NCBI GenBank assembly: GCA_025685495.1
Contig: JAJNMT010000234.1
Span: forward strand, 62,001-126,000
DNA length: 64,000 nucleotides
Direction: 5' to 3'
From: Huntiella abstrusa
Taxonomy: Eukaryota > Ascomycota > Sordariomycetes > Microascales > Ceratocystidaceae
The first letter of the stretch is position 1, and each line of letters begins with the position of its first letter. The position numbers and the translations under genes were made by a program. Shown one piece after another: positions 1 to 12,709 of the stretch. The notes beneath the pieces were generated by a model. It did no database searches and had not been told where the DNA came from. It saw only the letters and a program-made list of their open reading frames with translations.

Positions 1-51
1 GCTGGTTTGTCCTCCCATAAACACGATGTGAGAACGGACCGGATGCAAATC

Positions 52-57
52 TATAAA
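52..57 (+). promoter_or_regulatory. TATA box of the GNAT gene
   Basis: A TATAAA hexamer lies about 165 nt upstream of the chosen ATG at 219 of the acetyltransferase gene, with an ATGCAAAT octamer just before it. A start of transcription near position 80-90 would give a leader of about 130 nt containing a CAT repeat. Position and sequence fit a core promoter, but no transcription start is visible. Confidence 0.5.
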
Positions 58-104
58 GGAGCCTGTCCGGAGTCTTCACTTCCCCACCTTGACCTTTTAC
101 ATCT

Positions 105-120
105 CATCATCATCATCATC
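105..120. repeat. (CAT)n microsatellite
   Basis: Five to six uninterrupted CAT units lie in the predicted 5' leader of the acetyltransferase gene. This is a simple-sequence repeat with no further structure. Confidence 0.8.
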
Positions 121-218
121 ACGTCTTTCTTTGCCTTGTGCATAGTGTACACTACTTCATCATGCTAACATATCCATTCCAGCCCGAATACTCTCTTCCA
201 TCACATAAGATCACCAAA

Positions 219-1365
219 ATGTCTTGCTGCCAGCCACTTACCACCTCCACTCTCTCCGTTCCTCCCATGTTTGAGAAGCCTTCACTCGGCTCTTCGCCGT
301 TCCCCAAGGCTTCAACTCCCAGCAAATCTCTTCGCCCAGTCATGCCCCGTCAACTATCTGCAGCTTCAACCGTCGTTGAAGACGTTTCCTTCCCCGCCAT
401 CAAGCCCACGCCTTCCCGCACTTCGTCACACCGTTCCTGCCAAACACTCATTCCAGAGTCTCTCGCCTCGGGCATCCGTGAGGTACCCCGTCGTGAGTAC
501 CGTCAGGTGGCCATGGCGCTTTCGCACGCCTTTGCCGACGACCACCTGTCCCGCTACTTGGTCGATCTTCCAGACGCAAAGGACTCGTCTCCCGAGGCGC
601 TCTGGCAGCTGCACGTGGACATGATGACGTACATCTCAGCTTGCTACCTCATGTCCGGGCAAGTGTACTCGATCGGACCGGACCACGAGAGCATCGCCAT
701 GTGGATGCGGCCGGGCGATGAGTGCGAGGGTCTGTGGACGTCGTTGAAGAGTGGCTTGTGGAAGCTGCGGTGGAAGCTGTCCCGCGAGGGGCGCAGACGG
801 TACTACAAGGAACTTTTGCCGGCGCTGCACGACGCAAAGCTGCGGGTCATGGGCGAACGGGATAACGACTGCTACTACCTGATCTACCTGGGTACCAAGC
901 CTGCCGGTCGGTGCAAGGGGTATGCGTCTCGTCTGCTACGTGACATGATGGCCCGGGTAAGTTATTCTCTTTATAAGTCGAGTCAAGCGTCACACAGGTA
1001 TACTAACCTTACTCATACAGGCTGATCGGGAACAGAAGCCCATGTATCTGGAGTCTTCTTCTCCGGCTAACACGGAGTATTACAAGCGTTTCGGCTTTGT
1101 CCCCAAGGAGGACATTTACTTTGGCACTTCCGGTTCGTACCTGACTGCCATGGTACGTGAGCCCGTGTCTCAAGGTGTTGCCGTTCCCACTGCCACTGTG
1201 ACCATCTCGCCATCTTCTCCTCGCACATCTACCTCGACCCGTTCCGACACATCGACTCTTAACGGTGACGACTCTTCCTCAGACATTGTTGTGTCTTTCA
1301 GTGACGAGTCTCGTCCTTCATCACAAGGCCAAACCAATTCCTCGGTAACCCGTCGTTCATCATAG
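219..1365 (+). CDS. GNAT-family N-acetyltransferase, 360 aa
   Basis: Two exons, 219..956 and 1021..1365, flank a 64-nt intron with donor GTAAGT, a TACTAAC branch site and acceptor ACAG. Joining them in phase 0 restores a GNAT core: the acetyl-CoA loop RCKGYASRLL just before the junction, then ADREQKPMYLESSSP and YYKRFGFV after it. That is motif A followed by the typical beta5-alpha4 segment. Residues 1-85 are Ser/Pro-rich and probably disordered, as is the Ser/Thr tail of about 70 residues. The ATG at 219 (context ACCAAAATG) is preferred to an in-frame ATG at 138, which would add 27 residues of leader-like sequence. The substrate is unknown. Fungal relatives are uncharacterised soluble acetyltransferases. 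The gene converges on RPA2. Confidence 0.85.
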
Positions 1366-2308
1366 ATGGACCCCCTTCCATTTCCTTCATCTCTTTTCGT
1401 CCGTCATCGATGTCTCGGTTTGCATATTGTTTCCTCCGTTTCTGTTTTCGTTTTCACGGCGTCTCTACGGTCTTGTTCGCATTATTTCCCGGCCCAGTCC
1501 CCACAACGGCCTTGTCCCGTCCTGCATTGTTTTGCATTGCTATTTCGTCTCTTTTTATTCTTTTTTTCTTTTTATGTTTCAACATTACACATATCCCTTG
1601 GGTCTCATAAACAGTTCGTTTTTGAGTCCAGGGAACCAGCGGGGGCAACTCCGAATAAACAAACCACGTCCGCTTTATGCAGGGCGTCAGATCTCTTCTG
1701 TTTTCTACTTTACCCCCTTTTTTCACTTTTTTTTTCTCTTTTACACATACTTTATTACCTTGTACGAGTCTCTGGCGTTTTTCCCTTTTATTTTTCTGTT
1801 ATTTCGTTTGTTTTCTTTTGCTTTTTTGCCGAGCCCAGTCCGTCATTTAGAGGACCGGGTTTGTTAGTTGGGTGCTTGCTGGGTCTTGCCAATTGGCAAG
1901 GGGGCGAAAAGGATGTTTTTTATTTCTTCATATTTCCGGGGTTTTGTTTTGCTTTTTGAAGTCATGGAGTCTAGGTAGACATTTGTGCTGCTTTTTGTGC
2001 AGAGTACTGTTTTGATTTTTGATTTAGCCCATATGGGATAATAAATAACAAGAGATCTCTTGGTCTCGCATTATTAATAGATAATATAATGCCTTAACCA
2101 CGTTACTATTACTGTGCATTATACTTTGTGCTTGTGACTGACTACTTGTAAACAATTACTCCTCTGGGCATTTGTACCTGAGATCGAAAGACATGCGAAA
2201 CAATGGACAAAACAAAAAAGACGTAAGAAACCACTCGATGTGTCTAACACAGAACACACGACCGGTCTCTTTTGGAAGGGAGGGAGGGGGTGCGGGGGCG
2301 TGTCATTT
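1366..2308. other. Convergent intergenic region, T-rich
   Basis: This is the space between the stops of the acetyltransferase (+) and RPA2 (-). Much of 1540-1960 is T-rich on the + strand (runs of TTTTCTTTT), as expected for 3' UTR and terminator sequence. The open frames here are low-complexity translations of T-rich DNA. I see no gene. Confidence 0.6.
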
Positions 2309-3496
2309 CTAGTAAGACATGACGTCAAAGGTGTGCTCATCCATCGTGTTGTACAGCGCACCAATGGCACTGAGCTCCATGGCCGCCTGCATGGCATCTT
2401 CCACTCCCAGCCCCACCTTTGCCGCCACAACCTCTATTCTCGTGCCCTCGTTACTTCTCGGGATCGTCATAAACGCATTCCAAACCTTACGTACATCGGC
2501 CGACATATTGGCCAGTTTCCCGCCCATATCCATACCGCCGCCTCCGGACATGCTGTCCATTCCACCGACTGAATCGACAAACATGCTATCACCACCTCCA
2601 CCCATATGGCCGGCTCCACCACCACCGCCGGCTTGTTTGCGGAAGTATAGGTGGACCATGGCGGCTTCGAGAAGGTGGTAGTTTACTTCGTTGTAGGTTT
2701 CCACGGGGCGGACTACGTGGATGTTGACGCTGCGCTTGCCGCTGAAGGACTTGACACGGCCGAATACACGGACCCAATCCTGTGGGTGAAATTGCGGGTT
2801 TCCGGCGCCCGAGGGATCGGATTCATCGGTGGTGTTCTCGGTGCTGGAGAGGAACTTTTTGGCATCGATTACGCCGGTGCCGTCGTCGAGAAGGAACATT
2901 TCCGTCGTGGCTTGCGGGGTGAAATTGCGGATTTGAGCTACAAAGGTCACCTGGGTAATGGCCTCGCCATCAATGCGGAATTCACTGTTGGGACCGATGG
3001 CTACCTCGTCGGCCGCGAGGATTTGTTTGATGGTGGCTGGACGGACCGAGTCGCGCGTGTAGTTCTGCAGTGAGGGAAGGCAAAGGATGAGAGCCCGTGG
3101 TTAGTCGGGGTTGGGCTGGGCTGGATGATTGGATTTTTGGTTGATTTGTGCGATACGAAATGGAGAATCAGAGGATGAATCTGGTGGAGTTGATGGGATT
3201 GGAAATGGATTTGATGGGATGGACTTGCCTTGTCGCCACCCTGCGTCTGCTGCTGCGAACCTCCTTGGACGAAGCCTCCGCTGTCGTCACCGTAGCCGTA
3301 TCCTGCTGCGGGGGGGTGTTAGTGGGGTTCTGGTCTTTTTTTTCCTATCTTGCTTGTTCAAGTGGCATTGTTGGCTGGCTGGTTGGCTGGCTCTCGCCTT
3401 TTTCTCTTTTGCTTGCTTCTTCTGCCGGATGGAGGGGAGCAGGAGGGGGAGGGGGGCGTGTGCCGAAGGGACTTGGCTGGTCGGGTACTCACACAT
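2309..3496 (-). CDS. RFA2: Replication protein A 32 kDa subunit (RPA2), 278 aa
   Basis: Subunit of the heterotrimeric single-stranded DNA-binding protein used in replication, repair and checkpoint signalling. Three exons on the minus strand: 3493..3496, 3229..3305 and 2309..3064. The first coding exon is only ATGT. Its intron (3306..3492, donor GTGAGT) joins it to CAGGATACGG, giving the start MSGYGYGDDSGGFVQ, typical of the Gly/Ser-rich phosphorylated N terminus. The second intron (3065..3228) starts with GCAAGT, not GT, and ends in TGCAG; it joins in phase 0 to NYTRDSVRPATIKQI. An OB fold follows (VTFVAQIRN, FLLDDGTG, DWVRVFGRVKSF), then a Gly-rich linker and a C-terminal winged helix. Length matches yeast (273) and human (270) proteins. 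The identity is firm. The first exon rests on splice logic. Confidence 0.9.
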
Positions 3497-6406
3497 ATTG
3501 GTTGGGTTGTGGTTGATGGCGTGATGGGGCGCACGTGAACTTGAGTTGGGCGGGTTTATAGAAGGAGGTTCGTGACAAGAGGCACTTTTTTGTTAGATAA
3601 CAGTGGGATTTCAATGTAGAAGTAAGAAGAACAATGATGGAAGCCAATTGTAAATGCAGCCCCTCAATCCCCCAGAAAAAAAGCACAAGACCTCGTCTCG
3701 TCTGTTCTGCCTTGGCTTGGCCCTGTCATTGGGAACGCGCCTCTCGGTCAAGGCTGGCGCGTGGCCCCACTTGGGCGCTCTTTAAGTGCCTTTTGACCAA
3801 TCAAGTGATGTGTGGCGCTTTTTTGTGGCGTTGTCGCCACAGACTGCCGTTTAGGGATCAGTTCGGATGGTCATCGTAGCTAGCTAACTGCACAAGTCAA
3901 ATATTAGGGGTGTATCACATGGGATGGCTTTTGATTTCTGGTGTCACTGCAGTCTGGCAGCGATGGACGGTCGCTTAAGAAAGATGAGCTGCGGGGGCAA
4001 TAATGGCCGGTGAAAGGAGGAAGATGGGAGTGGGTTTGAATGGAGAAGAAGGAAGGCCTGTAATGTAAAGATTTGTTCTATTTTTGCCTGTTTGGGCCGG
4101 GCATTTGTTGGGTTTCATTGTGGCGCCGAGGTGGGAGACAAGTTTCCTCTGGCTCTTCTGCACTTGGTTTTTTGTGCCTGGACGGCGGGGCTCTGGGCTG
4201 CGGGCTGGGCTGGATAAGTGACAGGGTCTAAGGCCTTATAGAGTTATGCTATCCGATGCGCGGGGACCTTGCATGACTAGCGGGAGATATATGCTTGATT
4301 GGGGAATGGGGAGCCGGATGGAGGGTGACCGACGAGAAAGGCAAAGACAAGGCGAGCAACAGAAGAGCATAGAATCAAGACACATAATGATTAGTGAGTG
4401 AGAGTAACGTCTGGAGGAAAAATACATGTGTCAGATTTGGGGGGTGTGCCGTTAATAATCTGGGTAATAGATTGAAGGAAAATCTTTGGTTCTCATGGCG
4501 TTGGCTGGCTGAGCTATTATGTACGCTTCTGCAACTAGACATACATAGACAACCACGATTTGATAGATTTTGGCTGGCAAGTGCGGCCTGATTTGATCAT
4601 GTGCCACACATGACGCCATGGTTCTCTTCCCGCTCCACCAACCCACCAATATATGTACATCCATACATCCATACATGACAAAAAAAACAAGCCAACTTAT
4701 CAGAACCCAGCCGACCGACCGACCGACTGGCCCGAACCTACCATTCAACCAGTCAAACATCTTAATCCCCCAACGCCGGCAAATTACTCCCTCAAAAATC
4801 CCAAAGACTCAGCTGACCGAGCGAACAAGTAACTCCTACACTCCCCCCCTTTCGCCCCCAGCAAAGCCAAGTCCCCACCGACTCACCACCCCAGCGCGTG
4901 GGAACAAACCCGACGACATCCCAAGATACATGTAGCTTATGCAGCATACCCAACCGCCGATCTTCATCGCCGAGCCTAACTCTCGGTCCCGTCTGCGCAG
5001 TAACTTGTTCCGCCGGCCGTGCACTGGGCGGCAGTGACCGTCGATCCGGACGAGGGCCTCTGAGATGGGACAGCGAAAATAGGTGGGGGCCTCGGTGTAA
5101 TGGTGCGGGTTGTTTGGGGAAGCGAGTGGGACAGCGAGGAGGGAACCAGATGGCCTCTTAATACGGAAATACGCAGGGGATACGGATGTGTTATAGGTAC
5201 ATATATATCCATGTGCTGGCCATGTAGGAAGCTTCGAGTCATGACGGGAACCATGTCTAACACTTTGATACATATGTAAGTCTAGTGACCTCGCCGCTTC
5301 CTCTTGTCCATCATCGTTCCCTATGATACTTTGACGAGCCGGCAAGACGTCACCGCACTTCTTCAGGTATCTTCCGTCGGCCCAAACCCCACTCAGCCCC
5401 TCCGTGCACATCGGAAGCGAGCTGTCGGGCTATCAGGCACTCTCCGCCTAACAGTGCCACCATCCATGGCTTGATGCCGTTACGGTCCTTGGGTGGACCG
5501 TCTATGGATTGGCGTCATGGTATTGCTGGCTCTCGTCACGTCTTTCGCTTGATAGGTCCACTAACTTGGTCTTGGCGATGTCAAGGAACATACGGACTGT
5601 CATATTAGGCCGTGATAAGTGTGTTGGTGGCAGACGGCCGCGGCATGCACCTTGAGGTGACGTCCGTCTTGCGGTTATACAACAGTTTATAAGTGGGGAT
5701 CGGAGCTCATTTATGTTATTCCCTCGGTCGATTGGGACAGGGATTCGAATTGGAGTTAGGGTTCTGTGGAGATGGACTGTCGATATAATAAGGCCGAGGC
5801 TTGTGTCTTGAATATGGAGAACAGCTTGGTGTAATAGTGTAAGGTACAGGGGGGTTGTAGAGAGCTGCAGGTCTAACAGGTTAGCATGTGCTCCATTTGT
5901 TTATGCGATCGCAATGCCGAACGGAGGTTATGAGCCAGGGCGCAAAGTGGCGAGCTTGTGCTTTCGAGATGTTTCTGTAGTTCCTTTTCATCTTCTTGTT
6001 CATTGGAGGTTGATTTGTAAAGTGTTGATTTTGTATATATCTTTTTTCGCGTTCCAGTCGCCGACATAGCTAGCGTGAAACCTTTTTGCTTTCTTTCCTT
6101 TTTTTCTTCTTTTTGTACGCGATTCTGACGCAAGTTGTTTCCGTGTGTGCCTGTGTGTCTATTGGCTCCCCGCACACTCTAATATATCGATTGATTTGCG
6201 GCTCTAGTATTCGTCATTTTTGCCATCCATCCGTACCAATTACATCCAATTGACGACCACGTCGCGAACGCTTCTCGTCTCGAACTCGCAACTCCTCGAC
6301 TAAAATCCCATCCCCTCCTTCAGCCCAGCCAGCGCTCCCTGCATAAGAACCCAAGCCAGACAGCCAGCCAACAAGGCTAAAAAAACGAACAAAAAAAGTG
6401 ACAACC
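3497..6406. other. Divergent intergenic region, RPA2 / Lon
   Basis: About 2.9 kb between the divergent starts of RPA2 (-) and Lon (+). It contains TACATCCATACA-type tracts near 4653-4677 and a short GACC repeat near 4712. Open frames of up to 191 codons occur (for example 4836..5411 minus), but they lack recognisable domains and have no splice-consistent extension. I see nothing beyond promoter and leader sequence. Confidence 0.5.
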
Positions 6407-9400
6407 ATGACGGGCCCAATCGACAATCTCCCCGTGATCCCGCTCCTCCGAGGCGCGGTTCTCCTTCCGACGCTCCTACAACGCATTCCAGTCTCGTCTA
6501 GGCGGCCCGATGTCCCGGCGTTGATAGCAGCGTTATTAGAGGAGTCGGCGCTAAGCTCTAGCGACCAGATCGAGTCGATTATCGCCTGTGTACCCGTCCT
6601 CCCGGCGGTGTTGGCATCTAGTCGGAATAGCCATGGTGGCATTAAGAAGGAAGGGAAGGATGGTGCGGGAGGCGGTGAGGTCAATGTGACCAAGATCTCG
6701 GGCAGCGATTTGGCGACGGTGGGCGTGACGGCCCGTGTTTTAGGGATTGACGGGAGAGGCTTGGGCGACTTTGCTGTGCGAGTTGAAGGACTGCAGAGGT
6801 GTCGGGTCAAGAAGGTAGTCAAGGATCGCATGTTTTTTGAGGCAACCGAGTATGAAGAGGTGTTGGATAAAGGTATGTAAGCGAGAATGGGACGACAGAC
6901 AGGTGTGTGTCTGTGGGTTATGGAGAATGGAATACTTACTAACTATGTGGCTTAGTGAATCCCAAGGATAAGGAGCTTCAGGCGTTATTCCAGCATCTTA
7001 AACATCTTTCTCGCGAGTTGGTGGCGCTTTTGCGCGTGTCGGCGCTGCTTCCGACGTCCGATACGAAGTCTGGGCTGCCGCCACTTTTGGCGCAAAGACT
7101 GGAGATTTTCATTGCCAAGCGACAGATTGACGAGTGTGGACACTTTGCCGACTTTATGGCTAACATTGTGGAGTCGTCATATGAAGAGAGGATATCGGTG
7201 CTGACAGCATTGGATGTCAAGCCACGTATCAAGATTGTTTCTGGGTTATTGGAAAGACAGGTGGGGAATTTGAAGAGCAGCATCAAGATTACAGCTGTGG
7301 CGGCGTTTCCTACGGGTATTTTTGGATTGGATCAGCCGGGGAAACAGAGTGGGGGGCAACCGAATAATCAGATTGTGACGATTCTGCCACCGGGGGCGCT
7401 TACGAAAGGTGGCGGTCGGATACGGGAACTTGCTGATGATGAGGAGGATGACTCTGAAATCGCTCAACTAAAGAAGAAGCTCTTGGATGCTGAACTGCCG
7501 CCTGATGCGCGCAAGTTGGTGGATCGAGAACTTAGACATCTTGGAAACTCACATCCCGGTGGGCAAGAGTATGCCAATATGATGAACTGGTTGGATACTT
7601 TGTCTGAGATTCCGTGGGCTAAGTTTACTGAAGACAAGCTAGGTCCGGACACATTGGTGAGAGCCCGGAAGCAACTGGATGAAGACCATTATGGACTGGA
7701 AAGAGTGAAGAGGAGATTGATTGAGTATCTATCGATTCTCAGGTTGAAACAGACGGTTAATCAGGATTTGGACCTCAAGATTCGCCATGCTGAGACGGAA
7801 CTTGAGAGTTTGAATGCAAATGGGGCTGCTAAGCCTGAAAATGCCGCTGCTTTAACAACCAGATTGGAGCTTCTTCGGAGACGACGTATGCTTGATAAGT
7901 CACCTATTATGCTCCTTGTGGGGCCACCAGGAGTAGGAAAGACCAGTCTCGCCCGGTCAGTAGCGACAGCTTTGGGACGTACATTTCACCGTATCTCTCT
8001 TGGTGGCGTCCGTGACGAACCTGAGATTCGTGGACATAGAAGGACGTATGTGGCGAGTATGCCCGGTGTGATTGTACAGGGGTTGCGGAAAGTGGGGGTT
8101 TCTAATCCTGTGATTCTACTTGATGAAATTGACAAGTTGGGTCAGGCGAGTAACATGGGAGATCCATCAGCGGCTATGCTTGAAGTTTTGGATCCTGAGC
8201 AGAATAATACGTTTACGGATCACTATGTTGGGACACCAATTGATCTTAGTAAGGTGTTATTCATTGCAACGGCTAATAACTTGGATGGTATCCCACCGCC
8301 ACTTCTTGACCGTATGGAAATGATTTACCTTCCTGGGTATACGTCGCATGAAAAGAGACATATTGCTATTCGTCACTTGATCCCTAAGCAACTCCGGTAT
8401 AACGGTCTTCAAGAATCACAGTGTGTCTGGAGCGAGGGCGCAGTGAGCAAGGTTATTGAAGGATATACTCGGGAAGCCGGAGTTCGCAACCTGGAACGCG
8501 AAATCGCAGCCGTTTGTCGTGGAAAAGCGGTTGAATATGCCGATGCTCGGGATTCTAATAAGCTTGAGTCGTATAAAGCCGAGATAGAACCCGCAGATAT
8601 TGAGCGACTTCTCGGGCCGGAACGTTACGAAGAAGAAATTGCCATGGCTGAAGGTCGGGCGGGTGTTGTCACTGGCTTGGTGGCTTACAGTACAGGTGGT
8701 CACGGAAGTATCCTTTTCATTGAAGTGGCGGATATGCCTGGCAAGGGTCATGTACAATTGACAGGTCAACTGGGTGAGGTATTGAAGGAGAGTGTGGAAG
8801 TTGCTCTCAGCTGGGTGAAAGGACATGCTTACAAGCTGGGGTTGACAAAGGACAAGACTAAGGATATTATGGAGGGGCGCGATCTGCATGTTCATTGCCC
8901 GGCGGGAAGTATCCCGAAAGACGGGCCTAGTAGTGGGGTAGCACAAGCTATTGCGATGATTTCATTGTTCTCAGGTAAAGCTGTTCCGCCCGATTTGGCC
9001 ATGACTGTAAGTTGTTTAATTTTCACCTCAAACCGCCATCCTAACAAAAGACTAATACACTAATACTACAAACAGGGCGAAATCTCTCTCCGTGGGCGCG
9101 TCACAGCGGTAGGCGGAATCAAGGAAAAACTCATAGGGGCGCACCGGGCGGGCGTCAAAAAAGTGCTTTTGCCGGAACAGAACCGCCGTGACACACGAGG
9201 GTTACCGAGCGAGGTTAAGGAGGGTCTGGAGATTTTGTTTGTCAAGTAAGTTTTGCCGGGGCAGGTTCTGATGTCTTTGATTGGCGATTTGTCGAGGGGT
9301 GTGTTACGTTGGATGGGACGGGACGGCACTTCAGTGTTGACGTGTGGGGTGTCACGAGAATAAAGAAGAAAAAAGGACGCGGATAGTTGGGTAGTAGTTG

Positions 9401-9579
9401 TTGTTTTTTGTGGAAGGTGAAGGGGGTGGCGTTTCTTTTTGGGGGGGATTTGGTGTCTCGATGTATTGATGTGCATTTGCTAACTTGGAAATAGGACTGT
9501 GTGGGATGCATTGGGGGTTGTTTGGCCAGAATCAGGATGGGCTACGAAGGAGGCTGAGGGGGTTTCGTCACGACTTTAG
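6407..9579 (+). CDS. PLN: Peroxisomal Lon protease (AAA+ serine protease), 923 aa
   Basis: ATP-dependent quality-control protease of the peroxisomal matrix. Four exons: 6407..6872, 6956..9006, 9076..9245 and 9495..9579, all with GT-AG introns (83, 69 and 249 nt). The N-terminal substrate domain starts at LPVIPLLRG. Walker A is GPPGVGKT (residues 478-485) and Walker B is ILLDEID (542-548). The protease dyad is Ser814 in DGPSSG and Lys855 in GGIKEKL. The last small exon ends in SRL, a canonical PTS1, and there is no mitochondrial presequence before LPVIPLLRG. This separates it from mitochondrial Pim1. Without the final intron, translation would stop after FVK and lose the PTS1. Start at 6407 has a good context (ACAACCATGA). 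No neighbour suggests co-regulation. Confidence 0.95.
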
Positions 9580-9760
9580 GTTAGGAAGCGAAGCGAGCGA
9601 GGAAGAGGATTGTTGGTGATGTATGTATATGTATGTATGTAGGTTATGTTGTGTTTTTTTCGTCAGAAGCCGGATGTCTGGAACAGTCAGATGTGTATTA
9701 CGTGACAATGGTGACCTTGTCTTTTAGTAAAAAAGACAACAAAAAATCTCAAAAAGTGAT

Positions 9761-9833
9761 AGGCCCAACCAGGATTCGAACCTGGGCTTACGGAATCAGA
9801 ATCCGACGTCCTAACCAACTAGACTATTGGGCC
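9761..9833 (-). tRNA. tRNA-Gln(CUG)
   Basis: On the minus strand a 7-bp acceptor stem (GGCCCAA/TTGGGCC) closes a full cloverleaf. The anticodon loop is TTCTGAT (anticodon CTG) and the T arm is CAGGTTCGAATCCTG. The discriminator is U, as in yeast tRNA-Gln. Position 27-43 of the anticodon stem is a U-U mismatch. There is no intron. T-runs follow immediately downstream on the minus strand, as expected for RNA polymerase III termination. Confidence 0.93.
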
Positions 9834-11400
9834 GTGGAACATGACTACATGTCAACTATCTCGCCTCAAGATTTCTCAATAACCCTGAAATAACCCTACC
9901 ACCGGCACTCGGGCGGTAGACATCGGTATAAAAAGAAGGGATGGAAGATTTTAAGCCGATTGATGGGGAATTTCTTTTTGGGCTGACGACAGATACGGCA
10001 GTTGATTGTGGGAAGCGAAAGGGAAGCGGAGATTTTTTGAGGAGAGTTTGAATGGAAAAATAAGGGGAGAATTTTGAGGAGAATAAGGATTTTTGACGGG
10101 TGTGATTTTTGAAGGTCGGGTCAGGCCAGGCCAGGTCAGGTCGTAAGAGGAGATTTCTCCGACGAGACCGACGTTGGATGGGTGGGTGGGTTCATGATAG
10201 AGGAGACTTGTTTTTTTTTTGTTCTAGTAGAGGAGTGGAGTGGAGCTACTTTTTGGTTTTGGGGCGAGAGAATTGGGCTTTTGGGGCCGGAAAGTATTGA
10301 GGAGTGACGATTAGGGACCCGTTTGATCCGGTCTCCGTCGGGGACACAACCCGGAGATTTCCATGGACTGGGATGTCTTCCCGCCACAGGCACGATGGAA
10401 TATCTCCGGAGGCCCGATTTTTTTCAATTGGGTTTGTTAGGTAGGTAGGTATGTAGTTGGCACGGGGGTGTCGATGGAATGGGGTACGGTACGGTACGGG
10501 TTACTTTTCTTGGGGCGGGCGGGTAGGTATGTATGTACAATGTAGGATTTCGTGGATGATTGATGGGCATAATGGACTTGGGAAGCTACTCAAAACATTA
10601 CTTGAACATGCGGCGTCTACGTCTACGTCTGTACAGAATATCGTCCCATGAGGATCGACATGGTGGATAGACTAGGAAGGGAAGGGGAGGGGGCCCTGGA
10701 AAGGATGATACGTTCTATCGTTCCGACGAGGGGGGGTGATGGGGGACCTGACACAGCGGTCTTGTTTTCTTTGGTTGGTGGGAGAGGCATTATTTTGTTC
10801 GTCCCAGGTTTTGGAGGGGCAACTATGTTTCTTTTTTGTTCTCTTCGGGGTGGATGGATGGATATAGGGTATATGTAACTTGACCATCTATAAGTTGTCT
10901 ATCTATATAGACGCTTGGACGGCGGTTATGAAGATGGAGAGAGAACGTGGTGTTTAGAGATTATGGGTTGTCACGTGTGAAGGATGGGCTTCGGGTGTGA
11001 CGAGACCAGATGAGTAAACGACGATTTACAAAGTTTAGGTATGAAATTACTAGTATAGGATATGATGTGTGAATGTATATCTAGGTGAGTTCTATGTGTG
11101 TATGTAGAAAACCTTTCGTGCGTAGACATTTCATATCCACTATGAATCGAAGTAAACCAAGCTAAATAAGTCCTCATCATTTCCACAGAGGATTAAATCC
11201 ACAGTAAATGAATCCATAGTCCATAAAAAAACCGCACCTAAAACACCACCCGTCTCAAGCCCATCCTAACCCGCAAAAAGCCACGTGCCACTTAGTTAAC
11301 CAACCATAAGTAACCAAGACGATAGTCTTTGAAGATGCAAAGCAGAAGGACAAGTCAACAAGCAAACTTCTCTAGAACAAGACAAACAACACTGACCAGA

Positions 11401-11432
11401 CTCTCTCTACTCTACTCTACTCTACACTACTC
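11401..11432. repeat. (CTCTA)n pentanucleotide repeat
   Basis: An imperfect array of CTCTA units in the gene desert. It is a simple-sequence repeat only. Confidence 0.75.
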
Positions 11433-12662
11433 TCTAACCAAAAAAAGGGCTGGGAAAACTACATACAACAACTAGAATGAATCACACTCACTGGCAAGGT
11501 ACACACATACAAAAAAGCAAGGACCTCAAGTTGGGAAATCCAACCGACCCGCTGGATTCAGCCCTCACGATAAATTTCCGAAATAAGCCGTCTCGGAATA
11601 GGGAAGGGTTTGGGATGTTTGAATTCTATCTACTGAATTGCACATATGAGTTGGATATAGTTTGTCAAGGCGAGTGCCGAGCGAGAACCGAGTTTTTTTT
11701 CGTCTTTTTTTTCTTTTTTTGTATAACCAAAGAAAGAAAGAAAAAAAAGAGACAAATGAATCTATGGATATTATGGAGAAGATTGACAAGGGAAAGAGGA
11801 ATCGATGTGTCGTATCTCGTGCATCTCACGATCGCCCGTCTGTGTGTCGTGTGCCTTTATGGCGTTTCCATATCCCCGGAATTTTTCATGTGTGTTGTAT
11901 CCTACGTATGTATGTATGTAGCCACTGATTAGAGATTTTCTCCTTGGATACTCTATCGTATTGTACATAATCACGTAGACTAAATTCCCGCAAGCACATC
12001 ATACACACGTTCAAAACATCTATCCATCCCATCCCAAGGTGGCCGGCCACGTGCCCGTCTCACCAATGTAATTCATGCTTCTCATCCCAACTCGGCATAA
12101 CAAAAGTCAAAAAGCTAAAACCTTTGGCTGTGGAGTTGCATTATACGGCTTATCTGTACTTAGTTACAAACTATTCATGTTTTCCATGTCTCTCGTCATC
12201 TTCTTACCTCGCCAAAACACCAGCTACACGGCATCCGCATAGGCGAGCTCGTGTCGGGCAGTAAGACATTTTGACATGTTACATTTGATGGATTTCAGGA
12301 AGTCCTAAGGCTAGGGTTTATTGTTTGGTGTTGTGTTATGATGGTTACTTTGCATGTTTGTATGTACATACACACATATCATAGGATTTCCTACGTTTCC
12401 CAATCAAGTAACACGCCGCGTCTGGTTTCGGCAGGTCACGTCTGTCGGTGTAGAAAACTATACTACTACACGGGGCAGGCAGGAGATATACAGGGAATTT
12501 GAAGAAAAGAAGGTTGGTATTCAGGGTAACGGACGACGGGGCCCAGATTAGAATATATCCCGTTAGTTCGGTTAGATAGCTGGAGCCATAGCTGGAATAG
12601 ATAGGCAGATGGATTGACTACGATTGGGGAAACAATGCCGAACAGTACACATGTGGCCATAC

Positions 12663-12709
12663 CTTGGCTTACTCTGTTCTTGGCTTACTCTGTCCTTGGC
12701 TTACTCTGT
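12663..12709 (+). repeat. Three tandem copies of a 16-bp unit
   Basis: The 15-mer CTTGGCTTACTCTGT occurs three times in register, at 12663, 12679 and 12695. The unit is therefore 16 bp, with one variable base between copies. The copies are perfect apart from that base, which suggests recent slippage or unequal crossing-over. No coding function is evident. Confidence 0.9.

Noticed and set aside
3720..3800. MluI cell-cycle boxes upstream of RPA2
   Set aside because: Only partial matches (ACGCGC, GCGCGT); no exact ACGCGT is present in the promoter.
4836..5411. 191-codon minus-strand frame
   Set aside because: No domain, membrane segment or splice partner, and codon composition is unlike the neighbours; treated as chance.
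5744..5770. GGATTCGAATTGG resembling a T arm
   Set aside because: The flanks do not pair and no cloverleaf forms on either strand.
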